Shown here: piece after piece, positions 35,869 through 47,308 of the stretch
Layout of the letters: the number at the start of each line of letters is the position of its first letter
How positions within the stretch are numbered: the stretch's first letter is position 1
Origin: Azadirachta indica
Lineage: Eukaryota > Streptophyta > Magnoliopsida > Sapindales > Meliaceae
Direction of reading: 5' to 3'
DNA length: 64,000 nt
NCBI GenBank assembly: GCA_022749755.1
Contig: CM040440.1
Span: forward strand, 11,643,269-11,707,268
Made by a program: the position numbers and the translations under genes
Notes under the pieces: model-generated
Told to the model about the DNA's origin: nothing
Seen by the model: the letters and a program-made list of their open reading frames with translations, nothing else
Database searches by the model: none

Positions 35869-36857
35869 TTAAAACATTTAATATTTCTGGTGTTAGTAGT
35901 AGAATCAAGCTTACCCTTATCTTTGCTTGAGTTGGATGTTTTGGGAAACTCTTTGGATTCAATTTTAGGCTTGGATGATGAAGCTTTATCATCTTTTCTC
36001 CAATTTGATTTGAATGAAGAAGTATAAGAGGAAAACTGACTTGTACGACCTCTCTTTTTCAGTTGCTTCTCAACCTTCAATGCAAGGTGAAGCAAGTCTT
36101 CTAGCTCCATATATGGCTGCAATTCAACCACATTAGAAATCTCCTTGTTCAAACCATTGAGGAATCTTGCCATTGTAGCTTCATTATCTTCTTCTACATT
36201 TGCTCTTATCATTGCTACCTCCATCTCCTTGTAATATTCCTCAACACTCTTAGACCCTTGAGTGAGATTTTGAAGTCGATTATACAATTCTCTATAGTAG
36301 TAGCTTGGTACAAATCTCTTGCGCATGATGGATTTTAGATCTCTCCACTCTTCAATGGGCCTTTCCCTATTTCTCCTTCGCTTTTGCTTAGTATCATCCC
36401 ACCAAGTAATAGCATAAGCTTCAAAAACAGCCACGGCAAGCTTCAACTTCTTGGATTCAGTGTAGTCATTGCAATCAAACACTAATTCAATCTTCGTTTC
36501 CCAATCCAAGTATGCCTCAGAATCCATTCTTCCATAAAATGGTGGAATTTTCAGTTTAACCCCACTGTTGCTATTGTTATTGTTTCTTACCCTCGGTCTC
36601 ACCTCTTCTTCCTCTCCATTGTCATCAAGCGATTCACTATCATTAAAGCTAACATCTAATTGAGCTCTTCTCGGAACTCGCCTAGTTTGCATGGTTGGAT
36701 TAGGAGCATTAGGTGGCTGCCCTCTTGTGGCTGAAACCTCCAGCCTCTCTATTCTATCAACCAACTCTCCATATTTTCTATTCATTGCTTGCAACAACTC
36801 GGTTAACGCTTGGAATCGATCTATCTCACCTTGTGGATTTCTTGGTTGTCCACTCAT
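35667..36857 (-). CDS. gag: Family-1 gag, longest open copy (396 codons)
   Basis: Minus strand, ATG at 36855-36857 preceded by a candidate 3' splice site (tcttgcag|g). Residues 10-45 are a heptad-like coiled-coil stretch (RFQALTELLQAMNRKYGELVDRIERL). Residues 75-100 are acidic and Asn-rich. About 115-265 is the Retrotrans_gag capsid region (WETKIELVFDCNDYTESKKL, WWDDTKQKRRRNRERP, MARFLNGLNKEISNVVEL). A CCHC knuckle (CFKCQGVGHYKRDC) is near residue 330. After the knuckle a 1-nt deletion shifts the frame, so the last roughly 55 residues are not gag sequence. It would bind RNA and assemble particles. Expression is unknown. It is a duplicate of 32615-33798 without that copy's 7-nt deletion. Confidence 0.85.
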   Translation of the reverse strand: MSGQPRNPQGEIDRFQALTELLQAMNRKYGELVDRIERLEVSATRGQPPNAPNPTMQTRRVPRRAQLDVSFNDSESLDDNGEEEEVRPRVRNNNNSNSGVKLKIPPFYGRMDSEAYLDWETKIELVFDCNDYTESKKLKLAVAVFEAYAITWWDDTKQKRRRNRERPIEEWRDLKSIMRKRFVPSYYYRELYNRLQNLTQGSKSVEEYYKEMEVAMIRANVEEDNEATMARFLNGLNKEISNVVELQPYMELEDLLHLALKVEKQLKKRGRTSQFSSYTSSFKSNWRKDDKASSSKPKIESKEFPKTSNSSKDKGKLDSTTNTRNIKCFKCQGVGHYKRDCQIKEPYSCLRESIIQPVKRRMNKRRCQLLKMHVMKKEMINLLWQKVVRLLYQEEF

Positions 36858-37708
36858 CCTGCAAGACAGTTAGTAAAGCAAAAGAATAATTTCCTCACTT
36901 CACTCCCTTACGTGTTTCACTCAAGTAATATTATCACTCAAGTTCGCTCGTGTTTCTCACTTTATTTATGGCTTTTCTCTAGATAAGCTCACACTAAACC
37001 TTTTTTCACTCTAATTCTCTTATTAAGATTAGTTGCAAAAATCAAAATTTATACAAACTTACTAAATACAATGAAAAGTAAAATAAAACTAATTTAGATA
37101 GGCAACAAATTGGGAAAGCACAAGGACTAGGAAATAGATTTTAGAAATGATAAAGGAAATATTAAGACCAAAGAAAAAAAAAGAATTCAGTGAAGGAAGA
37201 AGAAAGTCAACCAAAAATTATGGAAAGATTAGGAAGCAAATCCTATCTTATTTTGGAATGTAGGCTTGATTTGGTCAAACTCCTTGAAGTAATTTGATTT
37301 TTCTTTTTATTCTCCTTATTTTCGTTCAACACCTGCCCCCCCCCCTTTTTTTTTTTTTCTTCTCTTGGCCAAATGCTCTGCTTTTCTCTTCTCTTTTTTT
37401 TTTTAATTTTTTTTTTTACTTCCAAGCACGTAGGAGTGACCAAACAAAAATAAATAAAAAGAGACACAAAAGAAACGAATTAGACAAAGACTAAATCAAC
37501 TGAATTGGAGATTGATATAACCCAAACTTGACTTGCTGTGAATTGAAAGGAAACCCTCTTCTTCTTTTTTTTTTTTTGATATAATAGACACAAAAAAAAA
37601 TGAAAATAAATAGAATTGAAGCAAAACAGACTCAGAAACTAAAGAAACAAATAGACAAATTTGAAAGACGATATAACCTGATTTAGAGCCGTAGCTCTGA
37701 TACCAAAT
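36858..37708 (-). mobile_element. Family-1 leader and PBS, duplicate copy 2
   Basis: As in copy 1: PBS at 37695-37708 on the minus strand (tttggtatcagagc), purine tract A(n)G10 near 37336-37360, candidate donor GT at 37428-37429 (ggaa|gtaaaa on the minus strand) and acceptor at 36859-36860. The homopolymer lengths differ slightly from copy 1. Confidence 0.8.
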
Positions 37709-38552
37709 TGATACGAACCCCGAGTATATTAAACTTGAGACCCAATATCTTTACGCATGGAAGCAACCTCTTGGAAAGCTAAATCAGATTCACCCAAGTC
37801 TGCAACCCAATTTCAACTTGTGAAATAGAACCTTAGAATAAATACCTTCAAAGTAATTAGCTTTGATTGTAAGAACCTTGATTCAAGCAAGAATCAAAAC
37901 AAGAGAAAACACTCTCAACTTAATTTCATTCGAAAAAGTAATTCCCCCTCCATGGGAGCATGTGGCTGAATATATAAGGGTACAAGAGATAAGTAATTCT
38001 AATTGGAGTGTTTGGCCACAAAGATAAACTTATTCTAACTTAAAATAAAATAAACTGAATTTGAGCTTAATAATTAAAGTTAACAGCCCAAACACATAAC
38101 AAACTATAAATATATGTTTATAAATAAGACTAAAATAGCTAATGGGCTTGAACAGCAACTTAGCCCAAACTGACACATGGAATCCGAAACTTGCATCATG
38201 ATGACGATCTGATTTGAACTGCAATTAAAAGACTTGAACATGCGTGCTTAGCCTTGAGACATCATTTGAATATGGTCTTATACAAATTTGAGAAGTTGAA
38301 TTCCATAGAAGCTTTAATCTTTAGGTTTTGCCTTCTTGTATTTGTGTCAATGTTACCAAGCTCTGATTATTGTCTTGAAGTCCAAGCTTGATATTTGACT
38401 CTTTCTTACACTCTTGAATTGTTGCAAGATCATCCCACAAACCTTGAATCATCCCATTCAATGCATCTTTGAATTTCTTCATTCTTGCTCTTGTAACGGG
38501 ACCATTAGGTAGCTGAATATGATCATTGCTCTTGTGTGCATCCGTATTTGCA
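37709..38552 (-). repeat. Family-1 LTR 3 (complete)
   Basis: A full 844-bp LTR from TGATACGAACCCCG to TGTATTTGCATCA (plus-strand reading gtatttgcatca, ending 38552). It sets the LTR length of the family: the start TGATGCAAATACGG is reached here with unrelated sequence (family-2 LTR) directly outside. The flanks (ggtct at the far left of the array and cattc here) do not match, so the array as a whole has no target duplication. Confidence 0.87.
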
Positions 38553-38948
38553 TCACATTCGACGTGATTGTTTACGTTTTCATGTTTGAAAGTTATAAAG
38601 TTTGAATTTATTTTGTCAAATTTTTAGGTAGGATTGATAGCCTAACTTTTGACATTTTCCCTTCGTATTTGCCTATAAAAAGGCTTTCATTTCTTGAAAT
38701 GAAACAAGCAATTTGAGTGTTAAATTATTTCTTGCAAGTTCTTGTTGTTGAGTTCTTCAAGTTTAATTTCTTGTGGTGTTCAAAATAACCAAAGTTATCA
38801 TCTAGATTCTTAAGCGTTTTTCTTAAGAATTCTTGATGTAGCATTTGAGTAAATCATAGTTTTATAAACTTGCGTTTTGGGGAAATCTTGGGGTTCTTTA
38901 CTACATTCGGTGTTAGGTTTCGTCACGTTATTAGCGAGGTTCGTATCA
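38553..38948 (+). repeat. Family-2 LTR fragment
   Basis: The 3' 396 bp of a family-2 LTR (gacgtgattgtttacg ... gcgaggttcgtatca), including the CTATAAAAAGG TATA box at 38672-38682. Its 5' part is missing where the family-1 array begins. The right end passes into satellite F at tcgagtcc. Confidence 0.85.
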
Positions 38949-41328
38949 TCGAGTCCATTTTGCGTTTGACAATTCCGGAGACATAAATCGTACGTTTTTT
39001 ACTTCTCTGTTTTGGAAATAAAATACACTGCAACGATCCTCACGCGATGGTAAGTGAAAAGATGTATAGCCTGTGTAGAAACGAAGACTTTTTTCGAATC
39101 CATTTCCCATTTGACAATTTCAGTCCCGAAAATTGTACTTTTCAACTTCCCTGTTTTGCAAATTAAATGCACCGTACTGATCCTTATGCAATATGAGTAA
39201 CAAGATGTGCAGCCCATCTAAAAACGAAGTCATTTTTTAAGTCCATTTTAAGTTTGACTATTCCGATCCCGAAAATTATATCTTTTCAGCTTCTCATTAA
39301 AATGCACCGATGGTTAGTAACATGACGTGTGTCTTACCTTGAACCGAAGTCATTTTTCGATTTTGTTTCGCGTTAGACGATACTAAACCCGAAAATTGTA
39401 CGTTTTCAACTTCTCAATTTTCGAAATAAAATTCACTGCAATAATCCTCACGCAATGCTAAGTAACAAGGCATGTCTCCCATCTCGAAACAATGTCATTT
39501 TTCAAATCCATTTTGCATTTGACAATTTCGGCATTGAAAATTGTACCTTTCCAACTTTTCCTTTTTTAAAATAAAATATACCGTAATGATCCTCATGCCA
39601 TAATGAGTAACAAGATGTGCGGCCTGTCTTGAACTGAACTTGTTTTTTGAGTTCGTTTCGGCTTTGACAATTATGGCTCTGAAAATCTTACGTCTTCAGC
39701 TTTTCTATTTTCGAAACAAAATACACCGCAATAATCCTTACGAGATGGTAAGTAACAAGGCATATCTCCTGTCTCGAAATGAAGTCGTTTTTGAGCTCGT
39801 TTCCCGTTAGACAATTTCAGCACCGAAAATTATACCTTTCCAATTTCTCCATTTTTGAAATAAAATGCATTGTAGTGATCTTCATGCCATGATAAGTAAC
39901 GAGAAGTGCAGCCTGTCTTGAACTGAACTTAATCATTGAGTTCGTTTCGGGATTGACAATTCTGGACCCAAAAATCTTACATTTTCAACTTTTCTTTTTT
40001 TGAAATAAAATGCATCATAATGATCTTCACGCCATGATAAGCAATAAGACGTGTGGCCTGTCTTCAACTGAACTCATTTTTTGAGTTTGTTTCACGTTTC
40101 ATGATTTTGGCCCCGAAAATCATACGTTTTCAACTTCTCCGTTTTTGAAATAAAATAAATCGTAAGGATTCTCATGCAATGAAGAGTAATAAGACATGTG
40201 ACCCGTCTCTAGCCGAACTCGTTTTTTGAGTATGTTTCGCGTTTGACAATTCTGACCTCAAAAATCGTACGTTTTAAACTTCTTTATTGTTGAAATAAGA
40301 TGCACTGTAACAATTCTCATGCAAAACTGAGTAACGAGAAGTATGACTCTTCTCGAAATGAAATCGTTTTTTGAGTCCATTTTTTGTTTCATAATTCTGC
40401 TCCCAAAAATCATACATCTTTAACTTCTCAGTTTTTAGAATAAAATACACCACAATGATCCTCATGTGATGTTGAGTAACAAAACGTTCGGTCCGCCTCG
40501 AAACGAAATCGTTTTTCGAGCCCGTTTTCAAGTTTGACAAGTCCAACCTTGAAAATTGCACGTTTTCAATTTCTCTATTCTTAAAAGAAAATACATCTTA
40601 ACAATCATCATGCGATGGTAAGAAACAAGACATACAGCTTGTCTCGAAATGAAGTAGTTTTTTGAGTCCGTTTTACGTTTGGCAATTCTGGGCAAGAAAA
40701 TTGCACGTTTTTCAACTTCTCTATTATGAAAATAAAATGGACTGTAACAACCCTCACGCAATGGTGACTAACAAAATGTTCGTCCTGCCTCGAAACGAAA
40801 TTGTTTTTCGAGTCCGTTTTATGTTTGACAATTACTGCCTTGAAAATTTTACGCTTTGAGCTTCTCCATTTTGGAAATAAAATGCACCGTAAGGATTTCA
40901 ACGTGATAGTGAGCAGCAAGACGTGCGACCTGTCTCAAAACGAAATCGTTTTTCGAGACCGTATAGCATTTTATAATTACGGCCCCAAAAATCATACATC
41001 TTTAATTTCTCCGTTTTGGATATAAAACCCACTGCAATGATTGTCATGCGATGGTGAGTAACAAAACATGAACCCCGTCTCTGAATAAATTCGTTTTTCA
41101 AGTCCGTTTCGTGTTTGATAATTCTGGCACCAAAAATCTTACATTTTCAATTTCGCCTTTTTGGAAATAAAATGCATTGTTAATGATCCTCATGTGATGA
41201 TGAGTAACAACACATGCAACCCGTCTCGAAATAAAATCGTTTTTAGAGTTTGTTTCGCGTTTGACAATTCCGGCACTGAAAATAGTACGTTTTCAACTTC
41301 TTTGTTTTTGAAATAAAATGCACCGTAA
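38949..41328. repeat. 144-bp satellite, block F
   Basis: The largest block, about 16.5 monomers, with the usual landmarks. Some monomers have lost 10-30 bp (around 39290 and 41165). All open frames inside (for example 40274-40561 and 40608-40919) are repeat artefacts. Confidence 0.94.
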
Positions 41329-41838
41329 TGATACCAACCTCGCCAATCATGTGACGAAACCCAACATCGAATGTAATAAAGAACCCCAAAATTTCCCCAA
41401 AACGCAAGTTTATAGAGTTTTGACTCAATACCTATTTAGATAAGAATCAAGACTATGATTTACTTAAACGCCACACCAAGAATCCTTAAGAAAACACTTA
41501 AGAATTTAGATGATAAGTTTGGTTGTTTTGAACGTCACAAGAAATTAAATTTGAAGAGCTCAAGATCAAGAATTTATAAAAATAATTTAACACTCAAAAT
41601 TGCTTCCTTCATTTCAAGATTTTTTACAGGCAAATACAAAGAGAAATCGTCAAAAGTTAAGCTAACAATCCTACCTAACAATTTGACAAAATAAATACAA
41701 ATTTTATGACTTTTAAAACCTACAAATTTTAAACATGAAAACATAAGCAATGACGTCATATATATGACGTAAGCAATGACGTCGAATGTATATGACGTAA
41801 GTGATTATATCATTTTAAAATTCTTAAAATTACATAAA
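41329..41838 (-). repeat. Family-2 LTR fragment with promoter motifs
   Basis: Starts TGATACCAACCTCGCC and matches the 8992 LTR for about 510 bp, then stops at attacataaatg, where satellite resumes at tggcccatctc. Open frame 41455-41694 lies within it and is not conserved. It contains the best-preserved TGACG cluster of the family (41751-41800). Confidence 0.85.
41765..41784 (+). promoter_or_regulatory. as-1-like element in family-2 LTR
   Basis: TGACGTAAGCAATGACGTCG carries two TGACG motifs whose starts are exactly 12 bp apart, the spacing of the as-1 element known from the CaMV 35S promoter and bound by TGA-type bZIP factors. Further TGACG motifs start at 41751 (in the palindrome TGACGTCA) and near 41793. 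Other family-2 LTRs keep the layout, but most CpGs have decayed to TpG or CpA. Activity is not shown. Confidence 0.6.
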
Positions 41839-42425
41839 TGTGGCCCATCTCAAAAAAAGGTCGTTTTTCGAGTCTGTTTTATGTTTGATAATTCCAGCAT
41901 CGAAAATTGCATATTTTCAAGTTCTCCATTTTTGATATAAAATGCAATGTAATGATCCTCACACAATGGTGAGTAAGATAACCTGTGGCCCGTCTCGAAT
42001 TAAAGTCGTTTTTCAAGTTTGTTTCGCGTTACATAATTCCGGTCCCTAAAATCTTACGTTTTTAACTTCTCCGTTTTGTAATAAAATGCAGGGTAACGAT
42101 TCTCATATGATGGAGAGTAACAAAACGTGTGACCTGTCTCAAAATAAAGTCGTTTTTTGAATGCGCTTTGCGTTTGACAATTTCAGCACCGAAAATTGTA
42201 AGTTTTTAATTTCTTCGTTTTTGAACTAAAGTGCAACGTAATAATCTTCACGTCATAGTGAGTAACAAGACTTGCGGCCTACCTTGAAAAGAATTTGTTG
42301 TTCGAGTCCGTTTAATGTTTAAGAATTCCAGCACTAAAAATTGTATGTTTTCAATTTCTTCATTTTTTAAAAGGAAATAAACAGTAAAGAACCTTAAACG
42401 ATGGAGTAACAAGACTTACAACCCG
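41839..42425. repeat. 144-bp satellite, block G
   Basis: About four monomers between two family-2 pieces. It starts in the gtggccc segment and ends in the same segment (acaacccg), where another family-2 LTR begins. Confidence 0.9.
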
Positions 42426-42783
42426 TGATACGAACCTTGCCAATAATGTGACGAAACCCAACACCGAATGTAGTAAAAAACCCCCAAAATTTCCCCAAAA
42501 CTCAAGCTTATAGAGCCTTGACCTGATACCTATCTAGATAAGAACTAAGACCATGATTTACTCAAACGCTTATTCTTCAAGACGTGTAACTTGAATTGTA
42601 TTTGAATCACACATCTTTTTAATTAGTCCATTTAAGACACTTTCCAATGTCTTGACTCTAGCTCTTGTAATCGGTCTACTCGACATGTTTAGCAAATCAT
42701 ATAGATGCTGTAATTGAGTGTCTCTAACCTTATGTCTGAGGTTCTTCTCTTGTTTACGTGGTTGCACAACTTCGTTTGTATCA
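42426..42783 (-). repeat. Family-2 LTR with internal deletion
   Basis: Starts TGATACGAACCTTGCC and ends CAACTTCGTTTGTATCA, but only 358 bp long. About 400 bp is missing at 42569, where actcaaacgc is joined to ttattcttcaagacg. The PPT on the minus strand (caagagggggagaa, 42784-42797) lies just right of it. Confidence 0.85.
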
Positions 42784-43320
42784 TTCTCCCCCTCTTGAAA
42801 AGGATTTATCCTCAAATCAGTATCTACATCAAAAGGAGATAAGTCAAAAACATTAAATGTTGTACTAACCCCATACTCGCCTGGTAGTTCAAGTTTGTAG
42901 GCATTATCATTGATGCATTTTACTACTCGAAATGGGCCATCTCCCCTTGGTAGAAGTTTAGAACATCTTTGATCAGGAAAACGCTCCTTCCTCATATGTA
43001 ACCAAACCAAATCTCCTAGTTTAAAGACAACCTTCTTGTGTCTCTTATTGGCTTGCTTGGCATATTGTTTCGTTCGTTGTTCTATGTGTTGCTATGCTTT
43101 CTCATGAATCTATTTAATGAAATCAGCTTTCTTCTTGCCATCTAAATTAACGCGCTCATTTATAGGTAAAGGAGTTAAATCCAAAGGAGTTAGTGGATTA
43201 AAATTAAAAACAATTTCAAAAGATGAAAACTTAGTGGCATAATGAACACGACTATAAACAAATTTAGCATGCGGCAAGCAATCTTCCCAAGTTTTTAAGT
43301 TCTTTTATATGATAGTACAC
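42570..43320 (-). pseudogene. pol: Family-2 pol, integrase C-terminal end
   Basis: Minus strand. 42570-43010 is open for 146 codons: [60 protein letters not shown], then NPFQEGEN at the LTR boundary. It continues inside the LTR with SRPITRARVKTLESVLNGLI, homologous to family-1 [19 protein letters not shown]. 43010-43320 adds the upstream integrase region with stops. No chromodomain follows the GPF/INDNAY module. Truncated at about 43320 by Athila-like sequence. Confidence 0.85.
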
Positions 43321-43593
43321 AATAAAGTAGACAATATCCTATTTACTACACATAGAGAGGATGATAATTGATTTATGACTATCACACACTACACATATGG
43401 GTAACTTCTGAAAAATTGTTAACAATTGAATAAGTCATTGATTGACCCTATATCTTGTTACATTCTTTTGAAACCATTAACATTTTGAGGAATCATCTCT
43501 AGAAAGGAACTTTCACATGTATGTTGAGTCCTTTATTTTTATTTTTATTTTAATTTTTCTTAAGGACTAGCAAAGTCTAAGTTTGGGAGATTT
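43321..43593 (+). mobile_element. Athila-like 3' noncoding tail and PPT
   Basis: Matches the reverse complement of 18489-18850 (for example attcttttgaaaccattaac). It ends with the purine tract aagtttgggagattt (43579-43593) directly before the LTR. No coding region. Confidence 0.75.
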
Positions 43594-44076
43594 TGATAAA
43601 TCAATATTTGTCCTAATATTTTGTTATATTTATGTCTTTTATTCATTTATTTTATTTTAACATTTTATTACTTTGATTTTCTTTTTATTACTTGTAGGAA
43701 TTGTTGTAAAAAACCCCAAAACAAACTTAAGATGCTAGAAGGCTGATATTTGCTAAACATAGTATGTATTTTCTAGCATACCTTTGCCCTCAATACTCGT
43801 ATTTGGGTGATATAAAATAATTTACAATTATATATTTCAAAAAGAAAGTAAATCTTGAAGTTTTAAGGGTCAAAATTTCAATTGTAAATGAGACAACTGG
43901 AAGACAGACTTTTCTTGACATTTAGGAGTGAATTTTGAATAAATTATTGACCAAATGAGTAAAAGGAGATTCCTTGAGAGGTGCTACTTTGCTGAGAATG
44001 AATTGGGGAAAGATTTGATGAATAAGAGAGTTTTCTAAAGAGTGAGTTTTCCATTGGAGGGAGAAGATTGCTGGAT

Positions 44077-44842
44077 TGACACGAGAGTGTCCAAAAATCA
44101 AGAGTAGAACTTAAGTGCCAATATGTTCAAGAAGATTACCCTAATTTACTAAGTTATGAAGACACTGTCAAAGGGGTAATTTCGAAATTTAAATTGTATT
44201 CACTGAAGTAATATTTCAGAATGAGGTTGGTGCCACTAAAAAGTTGAAGAAGTAAGCTTTAGAATTTTACGGTTTAGCATTTGGACTTCTCTAGAGAAAG
44301 TTATGATAACTTGTTTACAACATATTTATTTTCAATGCAGAATCAGGATGCACGGAATTCAAAGATTTTTTATCTTAAATTCAATTTGTTTTGTTTAATT
44401 TTTAGATGATAAAAGGATTTGGTGAATTGTAATTCAAAGTCTTAGCTGTTTTGGTTATTTTCAAAGAATTTTAAATGTTTGTATTCATTTATCAAAGTTA
44501 GGTAACAGTTGTTAACCTAACCATTGAAATTTATAGGGGTTATTAACCTAATCTTTGACATTTTTTTTCTTGTAAGAGCTTATATAAAGTCTTTAAGCTT
44601 ATAGTATTAAAATCAAGTTGTTTTGAGTTGAGTTTAACTAAAATTCGTGTGTTTTATACTCTGTATTTCTTGGAAAATTTCCATAGAGTAGTGAGTATTC
44701 TTTTGAGTTCTACAACCTTTGGCAGCAAATTAGGGTGGTGTTTCTATATCCTATTTATTGTAAACTTTAAGAAGAGAACTTATTTTAACCCTTATTTAGT
44801 AAAAACCTAAATCCCCACACAAACCCCCATTATCCGATATCA
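44077..44842 (+). repeat. Family-4 5' LTR
   Basis: 766 bp, TGACACGAGAGTG...TATCCGATATCA. TATATAAAG box at 44581-44589. Open frame 44628-44810 inside it is not a gene. Confidence 0.92.
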
Positions 44843-44843
44843 A

Positions 44844-44860
44844 TTTGGTATTAGAGCTCA
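44844..44860 (+). other. Primer-binding site, initiator-Met type
   Basis: tttggtattagagctca, one base after the 5' LTR. It differs from TTTGGTATCAGAGC by a C-to-T change. It marks minus-strand cDNA priming. Confidence 0.85.
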
Positions 44861-44867
44861 AGGTTCC

Positions 44868-45885
44868 ATGGCTACCCGTCGTAGATAAAAACAATCTGAG
44901 GAAGGTCCTTCAAACACACAAGCTGATCCTCGTGATGCTCTAATGGCAGAAATGAGGAGGCAAATCCAGCAACTTCAACAACGATTGGAGGCATTTGAAA
45001 ATCAAGAGAGAATTCAGCAGCATATAGAACCTGTCCATGAAGCTCTTAGCGAAGAAGAAGAGGGTTTAAATCCTTTTCACCATGTTCCAAGTCATTTGTC
45101 AAGTGGCAGCAGCACTCCCCCACACCCAAGACAATTACGAAACTTTTATTTTGAAAAAAATTTCAATATAAAAGTTGATATTCCAGATTTTGAAGGAAGG
45201 ATGCAGCCAGAAGAATTTGTTGATTGACTCCACACCATTGAACGAATCTTTGAGTTCAAGGATGTTCCTGAGCATATGAAGGTGAAGCTTGTTGCCATCA
45301 AGCTAATGAAGCATGCATCTTTATGGTGGGAAAATCTCAAGAGACAAAGAGTACGTGAAGGAAGAAGTAAAATTGTCACTTGGGAAAAGATGAAGAGGGA
45401 ACTCAAGCGAAAATACTTACCGGAAAATTATCGGCAAGATATTTTTTTAAAGTTTCACAATTTCAAGCAAAAAGATTTGTCTGTGGAAGAATATAATGCT
45501 AAATTTGATCACCTTATGTGAAGTGTGATATTGTTGAGCCGGAAAAACAAACAATTGCTCGTTATTTAGGAGGATTGAGATCAGAAATTGGAAATATAGT
45601 CCAATTGCAACCTTATTGGAGCTACAATGATGTGTGTAGACTGGCTCTAAAGGTGGAGAAGCAACAAAGAGAAGCACGAGGGAGTGGTACTCGTTTTTCA
45701 GCCCGTGACATCACTTCCAATTATGGGAACACCTCAATTTCCAGAAATACTTCTACCGGGAAATCAACAACCAAGATTCCTTCCAGAAATGATGTGGGAA
45801 CTAGCTCTAAGCAGCAATCAAGCATAAATTCTTGACGATGCTTCAAATGTCAAGGTGTTGGGCATATTGCTTCCGAACGTCGTAA
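44868..45885 (+). pseudogene. gag: Family-4 gag
   Basis: The probable start ATG at 44868 (MATRR) is followed within six codons by stops. 44943-45227 has a Gln-rich coiled coil (MRRQIQQLQQRLEAFENQERIQQ) and the start of the capsid region (KVDIPDFEGRMQPEEFVD), closed by a TGG-to-TGA-type stop. 45276-45521 (KLVAIKLMKHASLWWENLKRQR, REGRSKIVTWEKMKRELKRKYLPENY) and 45518-45835 (RYLGGLRSEIGNIVQLQPYW) complete it. The zinc knuckle at 45838-45880 reads CFKCQGVGHIASE and has lost its last Cys. Only distantly similar to family-1 gag, but with the same architecture. Confidence 0.85.
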
Positions 45886-47308
45886 TCGCAAAATTATCAC
45901 ACTTGTTGAAGAAGATGTTTATGAAGAAATTGATAGAGGTCCACAATTTGATGCTGAAGTTCCAAAAGAAGTAGAACAAGATGATGTTGTGTATGCTGAT
46001 TATGGGGAATCCCTTGTTATGCGGCGAAGTTTGAGCGTTGCATTTGAAGGAGAAGATTGGTTGCAAAAGAACATTTTTCACACAAGATGTACTTCTAATG
46101 GCAAGGTTTGTAACGTCATCATTGCTGGTAGCAGCTTTGAGAATATGGTGTCTACTGAAAATGGTGGAGAAGTTGTGCCTCAAAAGCTAAGCAACATCTT
46201 CAACCATACAAACTTTCTTGGCTTCGAAAGGGCAATGAGATAAAGGTAAACAAACGTTGTCTTGTTTCGTTTTCAATTGGAAAAAAATATATGGATGAAG
46301 TTTGGTGTGATGTTGTGCCCATGGATGCTTGTCATTTACTTTTGGGAAGAGCTTGGCAATATGATAGAAAGGTTATGCATGATAGGTATAAAAACACTTA
46401 TACTTTTGTTAAAGATGGAACAAAGATAGTTTGGGGTCCATCGAAGGTGGAAAATATTCCTAAACCTGTAAAAGGGGAGGGAAATAATTTGCTTGTAATA
46501 TTGGAATGTCGAAAGGAGTTGAATTTAGGGAATGAAGTTTATGTTCTAGTTGTGTTTGAGGAAAATGAAGATGGCAATGAACCACCACAAATCATGAAGC
46601 AACTTCTTGAAGAGTTTCATGATGTTGTTTCAGAGGAGATCCCACCTGGACTTCCTCCGATGAGAGACATTCAACATTGCATTGATCTTGTAGCAGGAGC
46701 TGTTCTACCAAACAAGGCGGCTTATTGAATGAGTCCAAAAGAGCATGAAGAGTTACAAACACAAGTTGATGAGCTGATTGCAAAGGAATTGGTTTGAGAA
46801 AGTAAGAGTCTTTGTGCTATTTCTGCACTTTTAGTATCAAAAAAAGATGGATCGTGGCGTATGTGCGTTGATAGTAGAGCGGTAAATAAGATAACAGTTG
46901 ATTATCGCTTTTCAATTCCACGCCTAGATGATCTTTTCGACCAACTTCATGGGGCTAAAATCTTTTCAAAGATTGATCTTCGGAGTGGCTAACATCAAAT
47001 CAGAATGCGGCTTTGAGATAAATGGAAAACTGCTTTTAAAACTCAAGATGGGCTTTACGAATGGATGGTGACACCCTTTGGTCTCTCTAATGCTCCAAGT
47101 ACTTTTATGCAATTGATGAATCATGTTTTCAAGCCTTTTATCGGAAAATTTGTTGTTATGTACTTTGATGATATTCTTGTATACAGTAAGGATGAAGAAC
47201 AATATGTCAACCATCTTCGTCAAGTGTTTGACACACTGCGACAACAAAAGTTATATGCTAATTTGAAGAAGTGTGAATTCTTTACTAACAGTCTAGTCTT
47301 TTTGGGCG
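45886..47308 (+). pseudogene. pol: Family-4 protease and reverse transcriptase
   Basis: Protease region 46040-46420: CNVIIAGSSFENMVS, in which the catalytic Asp is Ala, then DVVPMDACHLLLGRAWQYDRKVMHD. RT from 46600: [57 protein letters not shown] with a TAC-to-TAA-type stop near 46990 and a TGA near 47015, then MDEW-type text. 47065-47319 is open through [15 protein letters not shown] (catalytic Asp pair near 47167). At 47309 a frameshift follows LVFLG. The domain order is standard for Ty3/gypsy. Inactive through the protease substitution plus several stops. Confidence 0.88.

Larger units (their letters stand above)
31703..37817 (-). repeat. Tandem duplication of a 3.05-kb family-1 unit
   Basis: 31703-34754 and 34755-37817 are near-identical direct copies, each LTR plus leader plus gag plus partial protease. 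Landmarks are offset by 3052 bp at the LTR and protease, 3059 bp after the gag indel, and 3060-3063 bp at the leader homopolymers. Both copies share the same LTR fusion (32360 / 35412) and the same 1-nt deletion in the zinc-knuckle region, so these lesions predate the duplication. I see only a handful of substitutions. A third partial copy (LTR 3) follows at 37709. Confidence 0.9.

Noticed and set aside
28181..38552. The 10-kb array as a single large insertion with target duplication
   Set aside because: Left flank ggtct (satellite) and right flank cattc (family-2 LTR) differ in sequence and in origin.
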